Of a stretch of 64,000 nt of DNA, positions 46,695-55,926 are shown piece after piece. Position numbers and translations under genes: made by a program. Under the pieces are notes generated by a model. That model ran no database searches. It had not been told where the DNA came from and saw only the letters and a program-made list of their open reading frames with translations. Where the stretch lies: contig NZ_JAKNQY010000007.1 of the NCBI RefSeq assembly GCF_024494355.1, forward strand, positions 1 to 64,000, given 5' to 3'. Origin of the DNA: Pseudomonas sp. Q11 (GTDB lineage: Bacteria; Pseudomonadota; Gammaproteobacteria; Pseudomonadales; Pseudomonadaceae). Numbering within the stretch: position 1 is the first letter of the stretch; every line of letters begins with the position of its first letter.

Positions 46695-47684
46695 ATGCAA
46701 AGCAGCAGTAACCTTTTTCCTGTCGCCCTGATCAGCGCCGAGCGGCGTGGTGATCTGAGCGAAGACGTCTATCGTCTGAAGCCCGGCAACAGCCCGGACT
46801 ACAGCGTTGAACTGGCCATCACCCGATTGGGGTTGGCTGACGGCAGCGAGGTTCGCGGCATCCCCGTGATCCTGCTGCACGGCAGTTTTTCCAACCGGCG
46901 CTTCTGGTATTCGCCCAAGGGCTTGGGGCTGGGGGCCTATCTTGCGCGGCTGGGCTTTGACGTGTGGATTCCCGAGATGCGGGGCCATGGCCTGTCCCAG
47001 CGCAATCATGACTACCGCAAGAACCGCGTCGCCGATTACGCTCGTTACGACCTGCCCGCCATTGGCGCCTTCGTGCGTGAGCAAAGCGGGCAGGTGCCAC
47101 ACTGGATCGGTCACTCCCTGGGCGGCATCACCCTGGCGGCGGCGTTGGGCGGCCACTACCTGGGCGAACCGGCGGTGGCTTCGGCGGCATTTTTTGGCAC
47201 CCAGGTCAGCCGCACCTACTGGCCGCTTAAAATCCCGCCGGTGGAATGGAGCGGGCGGTTCATCCTCAAGCGTTTTGCCCAATTGTCCGGTTCACGGCTC
47301 AAGCGCGGCCCGGAGGACGAGCCCATCGGCCTGGCCCTAGAGAGCATGCGCTGGTATGGCCTGTTCGGACGTTTCGGTGATGCCGAGAAGAACTGGTGGG
47401 CGGGGCTGGCCGATGTGCGGGTGCCGGTGCTGGCGGTGAGCGCGGCCGGCGATCAGCAGGACCCAACCTGGGCTTGCCGCAAACTCTTTGAACAGATTGG
47501 CTCCGAGCACAAGCAGTTTGTCTGCCTGGGCCGGGAGCAGGGCTTCAACGACAATTTCGGCCATGTCGAGATGCTGGTCAGCAAAGCAGCCCATGCTGAG
47601 GTCTGGCCGCTGGTGGCGCGCTGGCTGGCGGATCAGCACGAACCGTTGCTGGCAGATCCATCCCGGCTGGCCGAGGCGGTTTGA
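46695..47684 (+). CDS. Alpha/beta hydrolase
   Basis: A 329-residue hydrolase. The nucleophile motif G-H-S-L-G-G lies near residue 140, the oxyanion HGSFSNRRFW near 60 and the catalytic His probably in F-G-H-V-E-M-L near 290. An ATG start at 46695 gives the natural N-terminus (MQSSSNLFPV); the ribosome site (AAGAG) is poor and the T-tract of a terminator lies just upstream. The frame is open back through the REP element to 46521 but that part is not conserved-looking. It has the same position as the hydrolase next to rraA in P. aeruginosa. Substrate unknown. Confidence 0.85.
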   Translation: MQSSSNLFPVALISAERRGDLSEDVYRLKPGNSPDYSVELAITRLGLADGSEVRGIPVILLHGSFSNRRFWYSPKGLGLGAYLARLGFDVWIPEMRGHGLSQRNHDYRKNRVADYARYDLPAIGAFVREQSGQVPHWIGHSLGGITLAAALGGHYLGEPAVASAAFFGTQVSRTYWPLKIPPVEWSGRFILKRFAQLSGSRLKRGPEDEPIGLALESMRWYGLFGRFGDAEKNWWAGLADVRVPVLAVSAAGDQQDPTWACRKLFEQIGSEHKQFVCLGREQGFNDNFGHVEMLVSKAAHAEVWPLVARWLADQHEPLLADPSRLAEAV

Positions 47685-47811
47685 AGCGAAGGCTCTGACA
47701 AGGGCATTTCGCTCTTGTCGGCTTGCGGCTAAGATATGACGCGATACGCGGTTCCGGTCACAAACGGTTGCTCCCTCAGCCTGACGTTCCAGCCTTTACA
47801 GGAGTTGTTCA

Positions 47812-48303
47812 ATGAACCATTACCTCACGCCCGACCTGTGCGACGCCTACCCGGAGTTGGTGCAAGTGTTGGAGCCGATGTTCAGCAATTTCGGCGGCCG
47901 CGATTCCTTCGGTGGCGAAATCGTGACCATCAAGTGCTTCGAGGACAACTCCCTGGTCAAGGAGCAGGTGGAGCTCAAGGGGAACGGCAAAGTGTTGGTG
48001 GTCGATGGCGGCGGCTCGCTGCGCCGGGCATTGCTGGGTGACATGCTGGCCGAGAAAGCCGCGAAAAACGGTTGGGAAGGGCTGGTGATTTACGGCTGCA
48101 TCCGCGACGTCGACGTCATCGCCCAGACAGACCTCGGTGTCCAGGCCCTGGCCAGCCATCCGATGAAAACCGACAAGCGTGGCATCGGCGATCTCAATGT
48201 CGCGGTGACCTTCGCCGGCGTGACGTTTCGTCCAGGCGAGTATGTCTATGCGGACAACAACGGCGTGATTGTTTCGCCAAGCCCGCTGAAAATGCCTGAA
48301 TGA
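47812..48303 (+). CDS. rraA: Regulator of ribonuclease E activity RraA
   Basis: A 163-residue ring-forming protein that binds and inhibits RNase E in enterobacteria. The fold also occurs in aldolases (HMG/CHA aldolase), so some annotations call it 4-hydroxy-4-methyl-2-oxoglutarate aldolase. Seen: [44 protein letters not shown] and [15 protein letters not shown] lies 7 bases before the ATG. It begins a run of close genes leading to cmaX. Confidence 0.93.
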   Translation: MNHYLTPDLCDAYPELVQVLEPMFSNFGGRDSFGGEIVTIKCFEDNSLVKEQVELKGNGKVLVVDGGGSLRRALLGDMLAEKAAKNGWEGLVIYGCIRDVDVIAQTDLGVQALASHPMKTDKRGIGDLNVAVTFAGVTFRPGEYVYADNNGVIVSPSPLKMPE

Positions 48304-48328
48304 AGCGTCAAAGCCATAAGGGATGAGG

Positions 48329-49324
48329 ATGTTCGAGGAAGAAAACGCGCAATGGGGGCTGGTGCATGCCCTGGTGCTGGATGGTAAAGGTGGCGCGCGT
48401 TCGATAGCCCGGACAGAACTCGACGATTTGCAGCTACAGGCCCACGAAAGCCTGTGGCTGCACTGGGATCGAAGTCACCCGCAAACCCACACCTGGCTGC
48501 GTAAATCCAGTGGCCTCAGCGAATTCAATTGCGATCTGTTGCTGGAGGAGAACACCCGGCCGCGCCTGTTGCCATTGCCCAACGCCGAGTTGCTGCTGTT
48601 TCTGCGTGGCATCAATCTCAACCCGGGCGCTGAACCTGAGGACATGGTGTCGGTGCGGATCTTCGCCTCCGCCCAACGAGTCATCTCCCTGCGCCTGCGG
48701 CCGTTGCGCGCCACCGATGAACTGTTGGCGCAACTGGCCGAGGGCAAGGGGCCAAGGACCGCGTCGGAACTCATCCTTTATATGGCGCAGTACCTGACCA
48801 ACAAGGTGCAGGATCTGGTCACCCAGCTCTCGGAAATCGTCGACGGGGAAGAGGAAAAGATCGATACCGACGAACGGTATACCCCCGAGCATGATGCCAT
48901 TTTGCACATTCGTCGAAGGGCGGCCGGGCTGAAGCGGTTCCTGGCACCGCAGCGGGATATTTTCGGCCAGATGACACGGCTCAAACTGCCGTGGTTTGTC
49001 GAAGATGATGGCGATTACTGGAACGAATTGAACAACAGCCTGACCCGTTACCTCGAAGAGCTGGAATTGACTCGAGAGCGCGTGGGGCTTGTGCTGGAGG
49101 CCGAGGACCGGCGTCTGTCGGTGCGCATGAATCGCACCATGTACCGCTTTGGCATCATCACCGGGATCTTCCTGCCGATGAGCTTCCTCACTGGTCTTTT
49201 GGGCATCAATGTCGGCGGCATTCCGTTCTCCGAAAGTCCTTATGGCTTTCTGGTTGCCTGCCTTTTGATGGTCGGCGTGGCTCTGGGGCAGTGGTGGTTA
49301 TTCCGCCGTTTACGCTGGGTTTGA
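48329..49324 (+). CDS. cmaX: CorA-family cation transporter CmaX (ZntB-like)
   Basis: A 331-residue inner-membrane transporter: a large cytoplasmic N-domain with a long helix (about 130-265), then two membrane helices (about 272-292 and 302-322). The family G-M-N motif appears as G-I-N (LLGINVGGIPF), as in the zinc-transporting ZntB branch. I start at 48329 with AAGGG 6 bases upstream; 48323 is a second ATG inside that spacing. It is the first gene of the cmaX-crfX-cmpX-sigX-oprF region. Confidence 0.9.
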   Translation: MFEEENAQWGLVHALVLDGKGGARSIARTELDDLQLQAHESLWLHWDRSHPQTHTWLRKSSGLSEFNCDLLLEENTRPRLLPLPNAELLLFLRGINLNPGAEPEDMVSVRIFASAQRVISLRLRPLRATDELLAQLAEGKGPRTASELILYMAQYLTNKVQDLVTQLSEIVDGEEEKIDTDERYTPEHDAILHIRRRAAGLKRFLAPQRDIFGQMTRLKLPWFVEDDGDYWNELNNSLTRYLEELELTRERVGLVLEAEDRRLSVRMNRTMYRFGIITGIFLPMSFLTGLLGINVGGIPFSESPYGFLVACLLMVGVALGQWWLFRRLRWV

Positions 49325-49387
49325 CGGAGTGCCATGTGACCTGCCGAAATTTGATCGCGTCTTTCACAGACATCACGAGAGGTGCGT

Positions 49388-49633
49388 ATGCACGATCCGT
49401 TTGAACAGTCTTTGCGCGACATGCTCAAGGCTTCGCCGTCCAGCCGGGACGACGATGCATGCCTGGGACGTGTACTGAAAACCGCCAATCGCCAGGTTGG
49501 CGCCGGCGATCTGTTCAGCCTGCTGGGCCGCTGGTTGCCCGCGCTGATGATCGCCCTGAATAACGGGTCGGCCCACGTTTCGCCGGTTTCCCGTCGTAAA
49601 CCTGTTACTCGCACCGCTGATAAGGCTGATTGA
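49388..49633 (+). CDS. crfX: CrfX, small protein of the sigX region
   Basis: An 81-residue hydrophilic protein with one moderately hydrophobic stretch (about 41-57, FSLLGRWLPALMIALN). It starts MHDPFEQSLRDML at 49388, with GAGG 5 bases upstream. Its position between cmaX and cmpX is the conserved one. The function is not established; the name comes from the P. fluorescens/P. aeruginosa gene order. Confidence 0.85.
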   Translation: MHDPFEQSLRDMLKASPSSRDDDACLGRVLKTANRQVGAGDLFSLLGRWLPALMIALNNGSAHVSPVSRRKPVTRTADKAD

Positions 49634-49635
49634 AT

Positions 49636-50460
49636 ATGGAACTTGATCTCTGGACCCAGAGCCTCGTCACGGCAATGACCGCGTTGTGGACCAAGGTGGC
49701 TAATTTCATCCCCAACCTCTTCGGCGCCCTGGTGGTGCTGTTGTTGGGGTTCGTGGTGGCCAAGCTGCTGGACACCCTGCTTTCAAAGCTGCTCGCCAAG
49801 TTGGGGCTCGACCGCCTGATGGGCGGCACCGGCCTGACCAAGTTGCTGTCGCGCGCTGGCATTCAGGTACCGATCTCGACCTTGGTCGGCAAGATCGTCT
49901 ACTGGTTCGTTCTGCTGATTTTCCTGGTTTCCGCGGCTGAATCCCTTGGCCTTGAGCGAGTTTCAGCTACGCTCGATATGCTTGCATTGTATCTGCCGAA
50001 GGTTTTCGGTGCCGCGCTGGTATTGCTGGTGGGCGTTCTGCTGGCGCAACTGGCCAACGGGCTGGTGCGTGGCGCGGCTGAAGGCGTCGGGCTTGACTAC
50101 GCCCAGGGCTTGGGGCGAATTGCCCAAGGTTTGGTGATCATCATCAGTATTTCGGTCGCGATCAGCCAGTTGGAGGTCAAGACTGACCTGCTCAACCACG
50201 TGATCGTCATCGTATTGATTACCGTTGGTCTGGCGGTTGCGCTGGCAATGGGGTTGGGAAGCCGGGAAATCGCCGGCCAGATTCTTGCGGGAATCTATGT
50301 GCGTGAATTGTATGAGGTTGGGCAACAAGTGCGTGTTGGCGAGGTCGAAGGCCAGATCGAGGAGATCGGCACGGTGAAGACCACATTGCTGACCGAGGAG
50401 GGCGAACTGGTATCGCTCTCCAATCGGATCCTGCTGGAGCAGCATGTGAGTAGCCGCTAA
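49636..50460 (+). CDS. cmpX: Small mechanosensitive-channel-like protein CmpX
   Basis: A 274-residue integral membrane protein with about five helices (roughly 18-45, 78-100, 110-135, 148-165, 182-205) and a C-terminal cytoplasmic domain ending REIAGQILAGIYVRELYEVG...EIGTVKTTLLTEEGE, which is the MscS-like/TM-helix repeat pattern. It affects envelope stress signalling through SigX in pseudomonads. The TGA stop of crfX and the ATG at 49636 are almost contiguous (2-base gap), so they are co-translated. Confidence 0.9.
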   Translation: MELDLWTQSLVTAMTALWTKVANFIPNLFGALVVLLLGFVVAKLLDTLLSKLLAKLGLDRLMGGTGLTKLLSRAGIQVPISTLVGKIVYWFVLLIFLVSAAESLGLERVSATLDMLALYLPKVFGAALVLLVGVLLAQLANGLVRGAAEGVGLDYAQGLGRIAQGLVIIISISVAISQLEVKTDLLNHVIVIVLITVGLAVALAMGLGSREIAGQILAGIYVRELYEVGQQVRVGEVEGQIEEIGTVKTTLLTEEGELVSLSNRILLEQHVSSR

Positions 50461-50551
50461 CCCGGCAAACCCTGCTAATGTATGCCGCCGCAAAATGCCT
50501 GTTAACGCAGGCTGCGGCGCACATTGACCTAGACTGTCGGCCCGACTTGTT

Positions 50552-51142
50552 TTGAACAAACCCCAATCGCTATCCACGCGCTACGACCCCCGTGATCTCT
50601 CCGATGAGGAGTTGGTCGCGCGCGCGCATACGGAACTTTTTCACGTAACACGTGCTTACGAAGAATTGATGCGCCGTTACCAGAGAACATTATTTAACGT
50701 TTGTGCACGTTATCTGGGGAACGATCGTGATGCTGACGATGTCTGTCAGGAGGTGATGTTGAAGGTGCTGTATGGCCTGAAGAACTTCGAGGGGAAATCG
50801 AAGTTCAAGACATGGCTATATAGCATCACGTACAACGAATGCATCACGCAGTACCGCAAGGAACGGCGAAAGCGTCGCTTAATGGATGCTTTGAGCCTGG
50901 ACCCTCTGGAGGAAGCGTCCGAAGAAAAGGCGCCCAAGCCGGAGGAGAAAGGCGGACTTGATCGTTGGCTGGTCCATGTGAACCCGATCGATCGGGAAAT
51001 TCTGGTGCTACGATTTGTCGCAGAACTGGAATTCCAGGAGATCGCGGACATAATGCACATGGGGTTGAGCGCGACAAAAATGCGTTACAAGCGTGCTCTT
51101 GATAAATTGCGTGAGAAATTTGCGGGTATTGCTGAAACTTAG
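50552..51142 (+). CDS. sigX: ECF sigma factor SigX
   Basis: A 196-residue extracytoplasmic function sigma factor: region 2 (YLGNDRDADDVCQEVMLKVL, FKTWLYSITYNECITQYRKE) and region 4 (NPIDREILVLRFVAELEFQE...LSATKMRYKRALDKL). It controls oprF and membrane lipid genes. It starts with TTG at 50552; there is no in-frame ATG at the conserved N-terminus. No adjacent anti-sigma gene is present; CmpX and membrane state are thought to influence its activity. Confidence 0.94.
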   Translation: MNKPQSLSTRYDPRDLSDEELVARAHTELFHVTRAYEELMRRYQRTLFNVCARYLGNDRDADDVCQEVMLKVLYGLKNFEGKSKFKTWLYSITYNECITQYRKERRKRRLMDALSLDPLEEASEEKAPKPEEKGGLDRWLVHVNPIDREILVLRFVAELEFQEIADIMHMGLSATKMRYKRALDKLREKFAGIAET

Positions 51143-51249
51143 TTCGGCGCAAATATCTCTTACGTGTAGGCAAGTTCTGATAGACTTGTCGCCGAGTTGT
51201 CCCCCGGTTTGCGGGACTGCTTTACAATCACCAGATGGGGATTTAACGG

Positions 51250-52284
51250 ATGAAACTGAAAAACACCTTGGGCTTTGCCATTGGTTCTTTGATTGCTGCC
51301 ACTTCGTTCGGCGCTCTGGCACAAGGCCAAGGCGCAGTTGAAATCGAAGGCTTCGCCAAGAAAGAAATGTTCGACAGCGCTCGTGACTTCAAGAACAACG
51401 GCAACCTGTTCGGCGGCTCGATTGGTTACTTCCTGACCGACGACGTAGAACTGCGTCTGGCCTACGACGAAGTGCACAATGCACGTTCCGACGACGGTCG
51501 TAACATCAAGGGCTCCAACACCGCTCTGGACGCTCTGTACCACTTCAACAACCCAGGCGACATGCTGCGTCCGTACGTATCGGCTGGCTTCTCCGATCAG
51601 AGCATCGGTCAGAACGGCCGTAGCGGTCGCAACGGCTCCACTTTCGCCAACGTTGGCGGCGGTGCCAAGCTGTACTTCACTGACAACTTCTACGCCCGTG
51701 CCGGCGTTGAAGCTCAGTACAACATCGACCAGGGCGACACCGAGTGGGCTCCAAGCGTCGGTATCGGTGTGAACTTCGGTGGCGGCTCCAAGCCTGCTGC
51801 TGCTCCAGTTCCAGCTCCGGCTGAAGTCTGCTCCGACAGCGACAACGATGGTGTGTGCGACAACGTCGACAAGTGCCCTGACACCCCAGCCAACGTAACC
51901 GTTGACGCTGATGGCTGCCCGGCTGTTGCTGAAGTCGTACGTGTTGAGTTGGACGTCAAGTTCGACTTCGACAAGTCGGCCGTTAAAGAAAACAGCTATG
52001 GCGACATCAAGAACCTGGCTGATTTCATGAATCAGTATCCTTCCACCACCACCACTGTTGAAGGTCACACTGACTCCGTCGGTCCTGACGCTTACAACCA
52101 GAAACTGTCCGAGCGTCGTGCAAACGCCGTTAAAGACGTTCTGACCAACCAGTACGGTGTTGAATCGTCCCGCGTTCAGTCTGTTGGCTACGGCGAATCC
52201 CGCCCAGTTGCCGACAACGCTACTGACGCTGGCCGCGCTGTAAACCGTCGCGTAGAAGCAGAAGTTGAAGCCGAAGCTAAGTAA
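51250..52284 (+). CDS. oprF: Major outer membrane porin OprF
   Basis: A 344-residue OmpA-family porin: signal peptide (1-24, ...GALAQ), an N-terminal eight-strand barrel (about 25-180), a Pro/Ala hinge (KPAAAPVPAPAEV), a four-cysteine linker (C-x8-C-x7-C-x13-C region, about 195-225) and a C-terminal peptidoglycan-binding OmpA domain (VKFDFDKSAVKENSY...VEGHTDSVG...LSERRA). Codon choice is strongly biased, as expected for an abundant protein. SigX upstream contributes to its expression; a strong terminator follows. Confidence 0.97.
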   Translation: MKLKNTLGFAIGSLIAATSFGALAQGQGAVEIEGFAKKEMFDSARDFKNNGNLFGGSIGYFLTDDVELRLAYDEVHNARSDDGRNIKGSNTALDALYHFNNPGDMLRPYVSAGFSDQSIGQNGRSGRNGSTFANVGGGAKLYFTDNFYARAGVEAQYNIDQGDTEWAPSVGIGVNFGGGSKPAAAPVPAPAEVCSDSDNDGVCDNVDKCPDTPANVTVDADGCPAVAEVVRVELDVKFDFDKSAVKENSYGDIKNLADFMNQYPSTTTTVEGHTDSVGPDAYNQKLSERRANAVKDVLTNQYGVESSRVQSVGYGESRPVADNATDAGRAVNRRVEAEVEAEAK

Positions 52285-52301
52285 TTAGCCCACAGCTATA
52301 G

Positions 52302-52329
52302 AAAAGCCCGGCCTAGGCCGGGCTTTTCT
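52302..52329 (+). terminator. Terminator of oprF
   Basis: The palindrome AAAAGCCCGGCC (52302-52313) / GGCCGGGCTTTT (52316-52327) makes a 12-bp stem with T4CTT after it. A-T symmetry allows it to work on both strands. Confidence 0.93.
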
Positions 52330-52378
52330 TTGCCTGCGATTTGGGAAATGAGGGGTGGGTTCGCCACAATTCAATTGG

Positions 52379-53197
52379 TTAAAACACTAAACCTGTGGGA
52401 GCAAAGCTTGCTCGCGATAGCGGTGTGTCAGCCCGTCTGAATGTTGCTGACCCTACCCCATCGCGAGCAAGCTTTGCTCCCACAGGTTCGGCAGCGCCGG
52501 CCACCGCACCAATCACCAGGATCGCCGGGCTCTTGAGTTGGAACGCGCCTGCATCGGCTTCCATTGAGGCCAGGTCACTGCGACAGTCACGCTGATGGGG
52601 CAGGGAGGCGTTTTCAATCATAGCTACCGGCGTGTCCGCCGCCAGCCCTCCGGCCAGCAGTTGTTCGCGGATCTCGCTCAGTTTCGCCACCCCCATGTAC
52701 ACCACCAGGGTGGTCCCGCTTTGTGCCAAGGCTGGCCAGTTCAGGCTGCTACCGTCCTGGGTGTGAGCGGTGACTAGCGTTACGCCCCGGGCAATCCCAC
52801 GCAGCGTCAGCGGAATATCACATTGGGTGGCCCCCGCAAGACCGGCCGTAATGCCATTGACCAACTCCACTTCGACGCCGTGCTCGCGCAGCCACTGTGC
52901 CTCTTCGCCGCCGCGGCCGAAGATGCACGGGTCGCCGCCCTTGAGGCGCACCACGCACTTGCCCTGACGGGCATAACGCAGCATCAGCCGATGGATAAAG
53001 GCCTGTGGCGTGGAACGGCATCCGCCGCGCTTGCCCACGGCAATGATCCGCGCGCCGGGGCAGTGTTCCAGCACCGCGTCGTTGACCAGATCGTCGATCA
53101 ACACCACGTCGGCTTCGCCCAAGGCGCGCACAGCTTTGAGGGTCAGCAATTCAGGGTCGCCGGGACCTGCACCCACCAACCAGACTTTTGCGTTCAT
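52379..53197 (-). CDS. cobA: Uroporphyrinogen-III C-methyltransferase CobA
   Basis: Makes precorrin-2, the precursor of siroheme (for NirB) and cobalamin. Of 272 residues, the first about 236 form the SUMT domain: VWLVGAGPGDPELLTLKA, VRLKGGDPCIFGRGGEEA and VYMGVAKLSEI. The last 36 or so residues (from E-P-V-G-A-K-L-A-R-D-G on) are translated from a REP palindrome pair and look unlike any SUMT. It follows the nitrate reductase gene by 11 bases and belongs to the nitrate/nitrite assimilation unit. AGGAAAAG precedes the ATG. Confidence 0.92.
   Translation of the reverse strand: MNAKVWLVGAGPGDPELLTLKAVRALGEADVVLIDDLVNDAVLEHCPGARIIAVGKRGGCRSTPQAFIHRLMLRYARQGKCVVRLKGGDPCIFGRGGEEAQWLREHGVEVELVNGITAGLAGATQCDIPLTLRGIARGVTLVTAHTQDGSSLNWPALAQSGTTLVVYMGVAKLSEIREQLLAGGLAADTPVAMIENASLPHQRDCRSDLASMEADAGAFQLKSPAILVIGAVAGAAEPVGAKLARDGVGSATFRRADTPLSRASFAPTGLVF
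52392..52486. repeat. REP palindrome pair (REPIN) inside the cobA 3' end
   Basis: Left arm from CCTGTGGGAGCAAAGCTTGC (52392), right arm ending GCTTTGCTCCCACAGG (52487). The whole element lies inside the cobA reading frame, which runs 11 bases beyond it before a stop. Confidence 0.92.
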
Positions 53198-53208
53198 AGT
53201 GCTTTTCC

Positions 53209-55926
53209 TCACGAGACAGCGGCCACTGGTTGCGCGGTGGCAACCAGCAGACGCTTGATTTCCGGTACGCAGGAGCCGCATTGCGTGCCGCAGCCCAGCT
53301 CCTGTTTCAAGCCTTTTAAGTCCAGGCCACGTTCAATGCCCGCGCAGATCGCACGCTGGCTGACGTTCATGCAGTTGCACAGCGTTTTGCTGCCGCCGAC
53401 CGAGGCGCCGACATTGCCTGGTGGGGCGCTCAAAGGCGCCAGCAACCAGCGCCGCAACTGCTCATCGGCGCGGCCTTCCAGCCAAAGGTTTTGCAGCCAG
53501 TGCCGGGCGAGAGTTTCACCGGCCAGACGAATCGCTGTGATGCGGCCGTTTTCGATCCGCACCCGTTTACCGATGGAGCGACGCGGATCGTCATAGGCCA
53601 GCACGGGTCCTTCGATGAGTCCCAGTTGCTCGTCGATCGCTTGTAGCAACTGTGGCTCGGGGGCGACGGCGCTGGCCGCGCGAATCAGCAACGCGGGACG
53701 TTCGCGCCCGGTCAGGCTCAGGCTGACGTAGGAAAACGCCTCACACAGGGGTCGCAAAGTCTCCAGATGCTGTTGAACATCGCCTTCAACCAGGGCGAAA
53801 AGTTGCCAGGGCAGGCTCACCGGCTCCAGGCGCACGCCGCTGTGTTTGAGTTCCGGTTGTTTTGACAAGGGGTCGAAGGCCGGTTGAGTCAGGGTATTGA
53901 CCCCACCCTTGAGAAAGCGGTCGCCCCAGTGCATGGGCAGGAATGCCTGGCCGGGGCGCACGCTGTCGTCGCTGTCCACCGCCACGATGATGGCGCCACG
54001 ACGGCTCTTGAGGCTGACCAGGTCACCGGCTTGCAAGCGATGGCGATGCAGTTCGTCGGGGTGCAGGCTGAGCACGGCCTCGTTCACATGGCCGAATAAT
54101 TGCGCTGCGGTGCCAGTGCGGCTCATGCCATGCCATTGGTCCCGCAGTCGACCGGTGTTGAGGGTCAATGGGTAGCGGGCGTCGCGCAGCTCTTTGGCGG
54201 CGCGATACGGCTCTGCGACAAACCGGGCGCGGCCATTGTCAGTAGGAAAAATCCAGTCCAGATACAGGCGCGGCGTTCCGCTGCTGGCGCCTTCCGGGAA
54301 GGGCCATTGCTGAGGACCGAGTTGATCGATCAAAGCGTGGCTGATACCGGACAAGTCCAGGTCGCGGCCACGGGTCAGTTGCTTGTATTCATCGAACAAC
54401 TGGGCTGGGGTTTCAAAGGCGAACAGGCTGGGTTGGCCCGGGCGCAGGCGTTTCTCCAGGCGCTGGGCGAAGTCCACTGTAATCGCCCAGTCCGGCCGTG
54501 CTTCACCCGGTGCGGCAATCGCCCGGCGGACGTGGGAAATACGCCGCTCGGAGTTGGTCACTGAACCTTCTTTCTCGCCCCAACTGGCCGCTGGCAGCAG
54601 CAGGTCGGCAAACGCGGCGGTTTCGGTGGTCCGGAAGGCCTCTTGCAGCACCACGAATGGACAGGCTTGCAGGGCGTCCCTGACTGCCGTCTGGTCAGGC
54701 ATCGACTGCGCGGGGTTGGTGCAGGCAATCCACAGCGCCTTGATCTTGCCACTGCGAACCTGTTCAAACAGTTCGATGGCGCTCAAACCCGTGGTCGCGG
54801 GCAATTGTTCAACGCCCCAGTAGCGGGCGACTTCGGCGCGATGCTCAGCATTGGCGGCGTCGCGATGGCCCGGCAGCAGGTTCGACAAGCTACCGGTTTC
54901 CCGACCACCCATGGCATTGGGCTGACCGGTCAGCGAGAAGGGCCCGGCGCCCGGCCGGCCGATCTGCCCGGTGGCCAGGTGCAGGTTGATCAACGCGCTG
55001 TTCTTCGCACTGCCGGCGGTGGACTGATTCAAGCCCATGCACCATAACGACAGGAAGCTGGGCGACGTGCCGACCCATTCGGCGCACTGGTGCAGTTGCT
55101 CGACGCTGATGCCGCAGATTTGGGCGACCATGGCGGGCGTGTAGTCGCGCACCAGGTTCTTCAGGTCCGCCAGGCCTTCGGTGTGAGCCTTGATGAAATC
55201 GCGGTCGACCCAGTCTTCCCACAACAACAGGTGCAAAATCCCATGGAACAATGCGACATCGGTGCCCGGCAGGATCGCCAGGTGCAAGTCGGCAAGGTCG
55301 CAGGTGTCGGTACGCCGTGGGTCGATGACGATGATTTTCATCTGCGGCCGGCGGGACTTGGCTTCCTCCAGGCGACGGAACAGGATCGGGTGGGCGTAGG
55401 CCATGTTACTGCCGACAATCATCACGCAGTCGCTCAGCTCCAGGTCTTCATAGCTGCAGGGAGGCGCATCGGCGCCAAGGCTTCGCTTGTAGCCCACCAC
55501 CGCCGAGGACATGCACAGCCGGGAATTGCTGTCGATGTTGTTGGTGCCCACCAGGGCCCGGGCGAGTTTGTTGAAGGCGTAGTAGTCCTCGGTCAGCAGT
55601 TGCCCGGAGATATAGAACGCCACGCTGTCGGGGCCGTGTTCGGCGATGGTATCGGCGAAGATGCTGGCAGCGTGTTCCAGCGCGCTGTCCCAGTCGCTGC
55701 GGGCGCGGGACAGGCCCTTGCCCAGGCGCAGTTCGGGATACAAGGCGCGCGCGGCGAGGTCGCCGGTCAGGTGCAGGGTCGAACCCTTGCTGCACAGTTT
55801 GCCGAAGTTGGCCGGGTGGGCGGGATCGCCACTGACGCCGAGGATGCGCTCGTCGTCATGTTCGATCAGCACGCCGCAACCGACCCCGCAATAACAGCAG
55901 GTCGAGGCAGTGGTCTGATGGCTCAT
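53209..55926 (-). CDS. nasC: Assimilatory nitrate reductase catalytic subunit
   Basis: Cytoplasmic bis-MGD molybdoenzyme that reduces nitrate to nitrite. The 905 residues begin with the [4Fe-4S] cysteines C-C-Y-C-G-V-G-C...K-L-C-S-K-G, then molybdopterin domains (SNMAYAHPILFRRLEEA, TGQPNAMGGRETG, PDQTAVRDALQ) and a molybdopterin-dinucleotide binding domain (LNTGRLRDQWHGMSRTG). A C-terminal BFD-like [2Fe-2S] domain (about 850-900, C-N-C-M-N-V...C-G-T-Q-C-G-S-C) accepts electrons. It overlaps nirD by one base. Also called nasA in some genomes. Confidence 0.94.
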   Translation of the reverse strand: MSHQTTASTCCYCGVGCGVLIEHDDERILGVSGDPAHPANFGKLCSKGSTLHLTGDLAARALYPELRLGKGLSRARSDWDSALEHAASIFADTIAEHGPDSVAFYISGQLLTEDYYAFNKLARALVGTNNIDSNSRLCMSSAVVGYKRSLGADAPPCSYEDLELSDCVMIVGSNMAYAHPILFRRLEEAKSRRPQMKIIVIDPRRTDTCDLADLHLAILPGTDVALFHGILHLLLWEDWVDRDFIKAHTEGLADLKNLVRDYTPAMVAQICGISVEQLHQCAEWVGTSPSFLSLWCMGLNQSTAGSAKNSALINLHLATGQIGRPGAGPFSLTGQPNAMGGRETGSLSNLLPGHRDAANAEHRAEVARYWGVEQLPATTGLSAIELFEQVRSGKIKALWIACTNPAQSMPDQTAVRDALQACPFVVLQEAFRTTETAAFADLLLPAASWGEKEGSVTNSERRISHVRRAIAAPGEARPDWAITVDFAQRLEKRLRPGQPSLFAFETPAQLFDEYKQLTRGRDLDLSGISHALIDQLGPQQWPFPEGASSGTPRLYLDWIFPTDNGRARFVAEPYRAAKELRDARYPLTLNTGRLRDQWHGMSRTGTAAQLFGHVNEAVLSLHPDELHRHRLQAGDLVSLKSRRGAIIVAVDSDDSVRPGQAFLPMHWGDRFLKGGVNTLTQPAFDPLSKQPELKHSGVRLEPVSLPWQLFALVEGDVQQHLETLRPLCEAFSYVSLSLTGRERPALLIRAASAVAPEPQLLQAIDEQLGLIEGPVLAYDDPRRSIGKRVRIENGRITAIRLAGETLARHWLQNLWLEGRADEQLRRWLLAPLSAPPGNVGASVGGSKTLCNCMNVSQRAICAGIERGLDLKGLKQELGCGTQCGSCVPEIKRLLVATAQPVAAVS

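Noticed and set aside
51143..51249. Definite SigX promoter of oprF
   Set aside because: SigX dependence is known for oprF, but I could not match a consensus by eye, so no site is listed.
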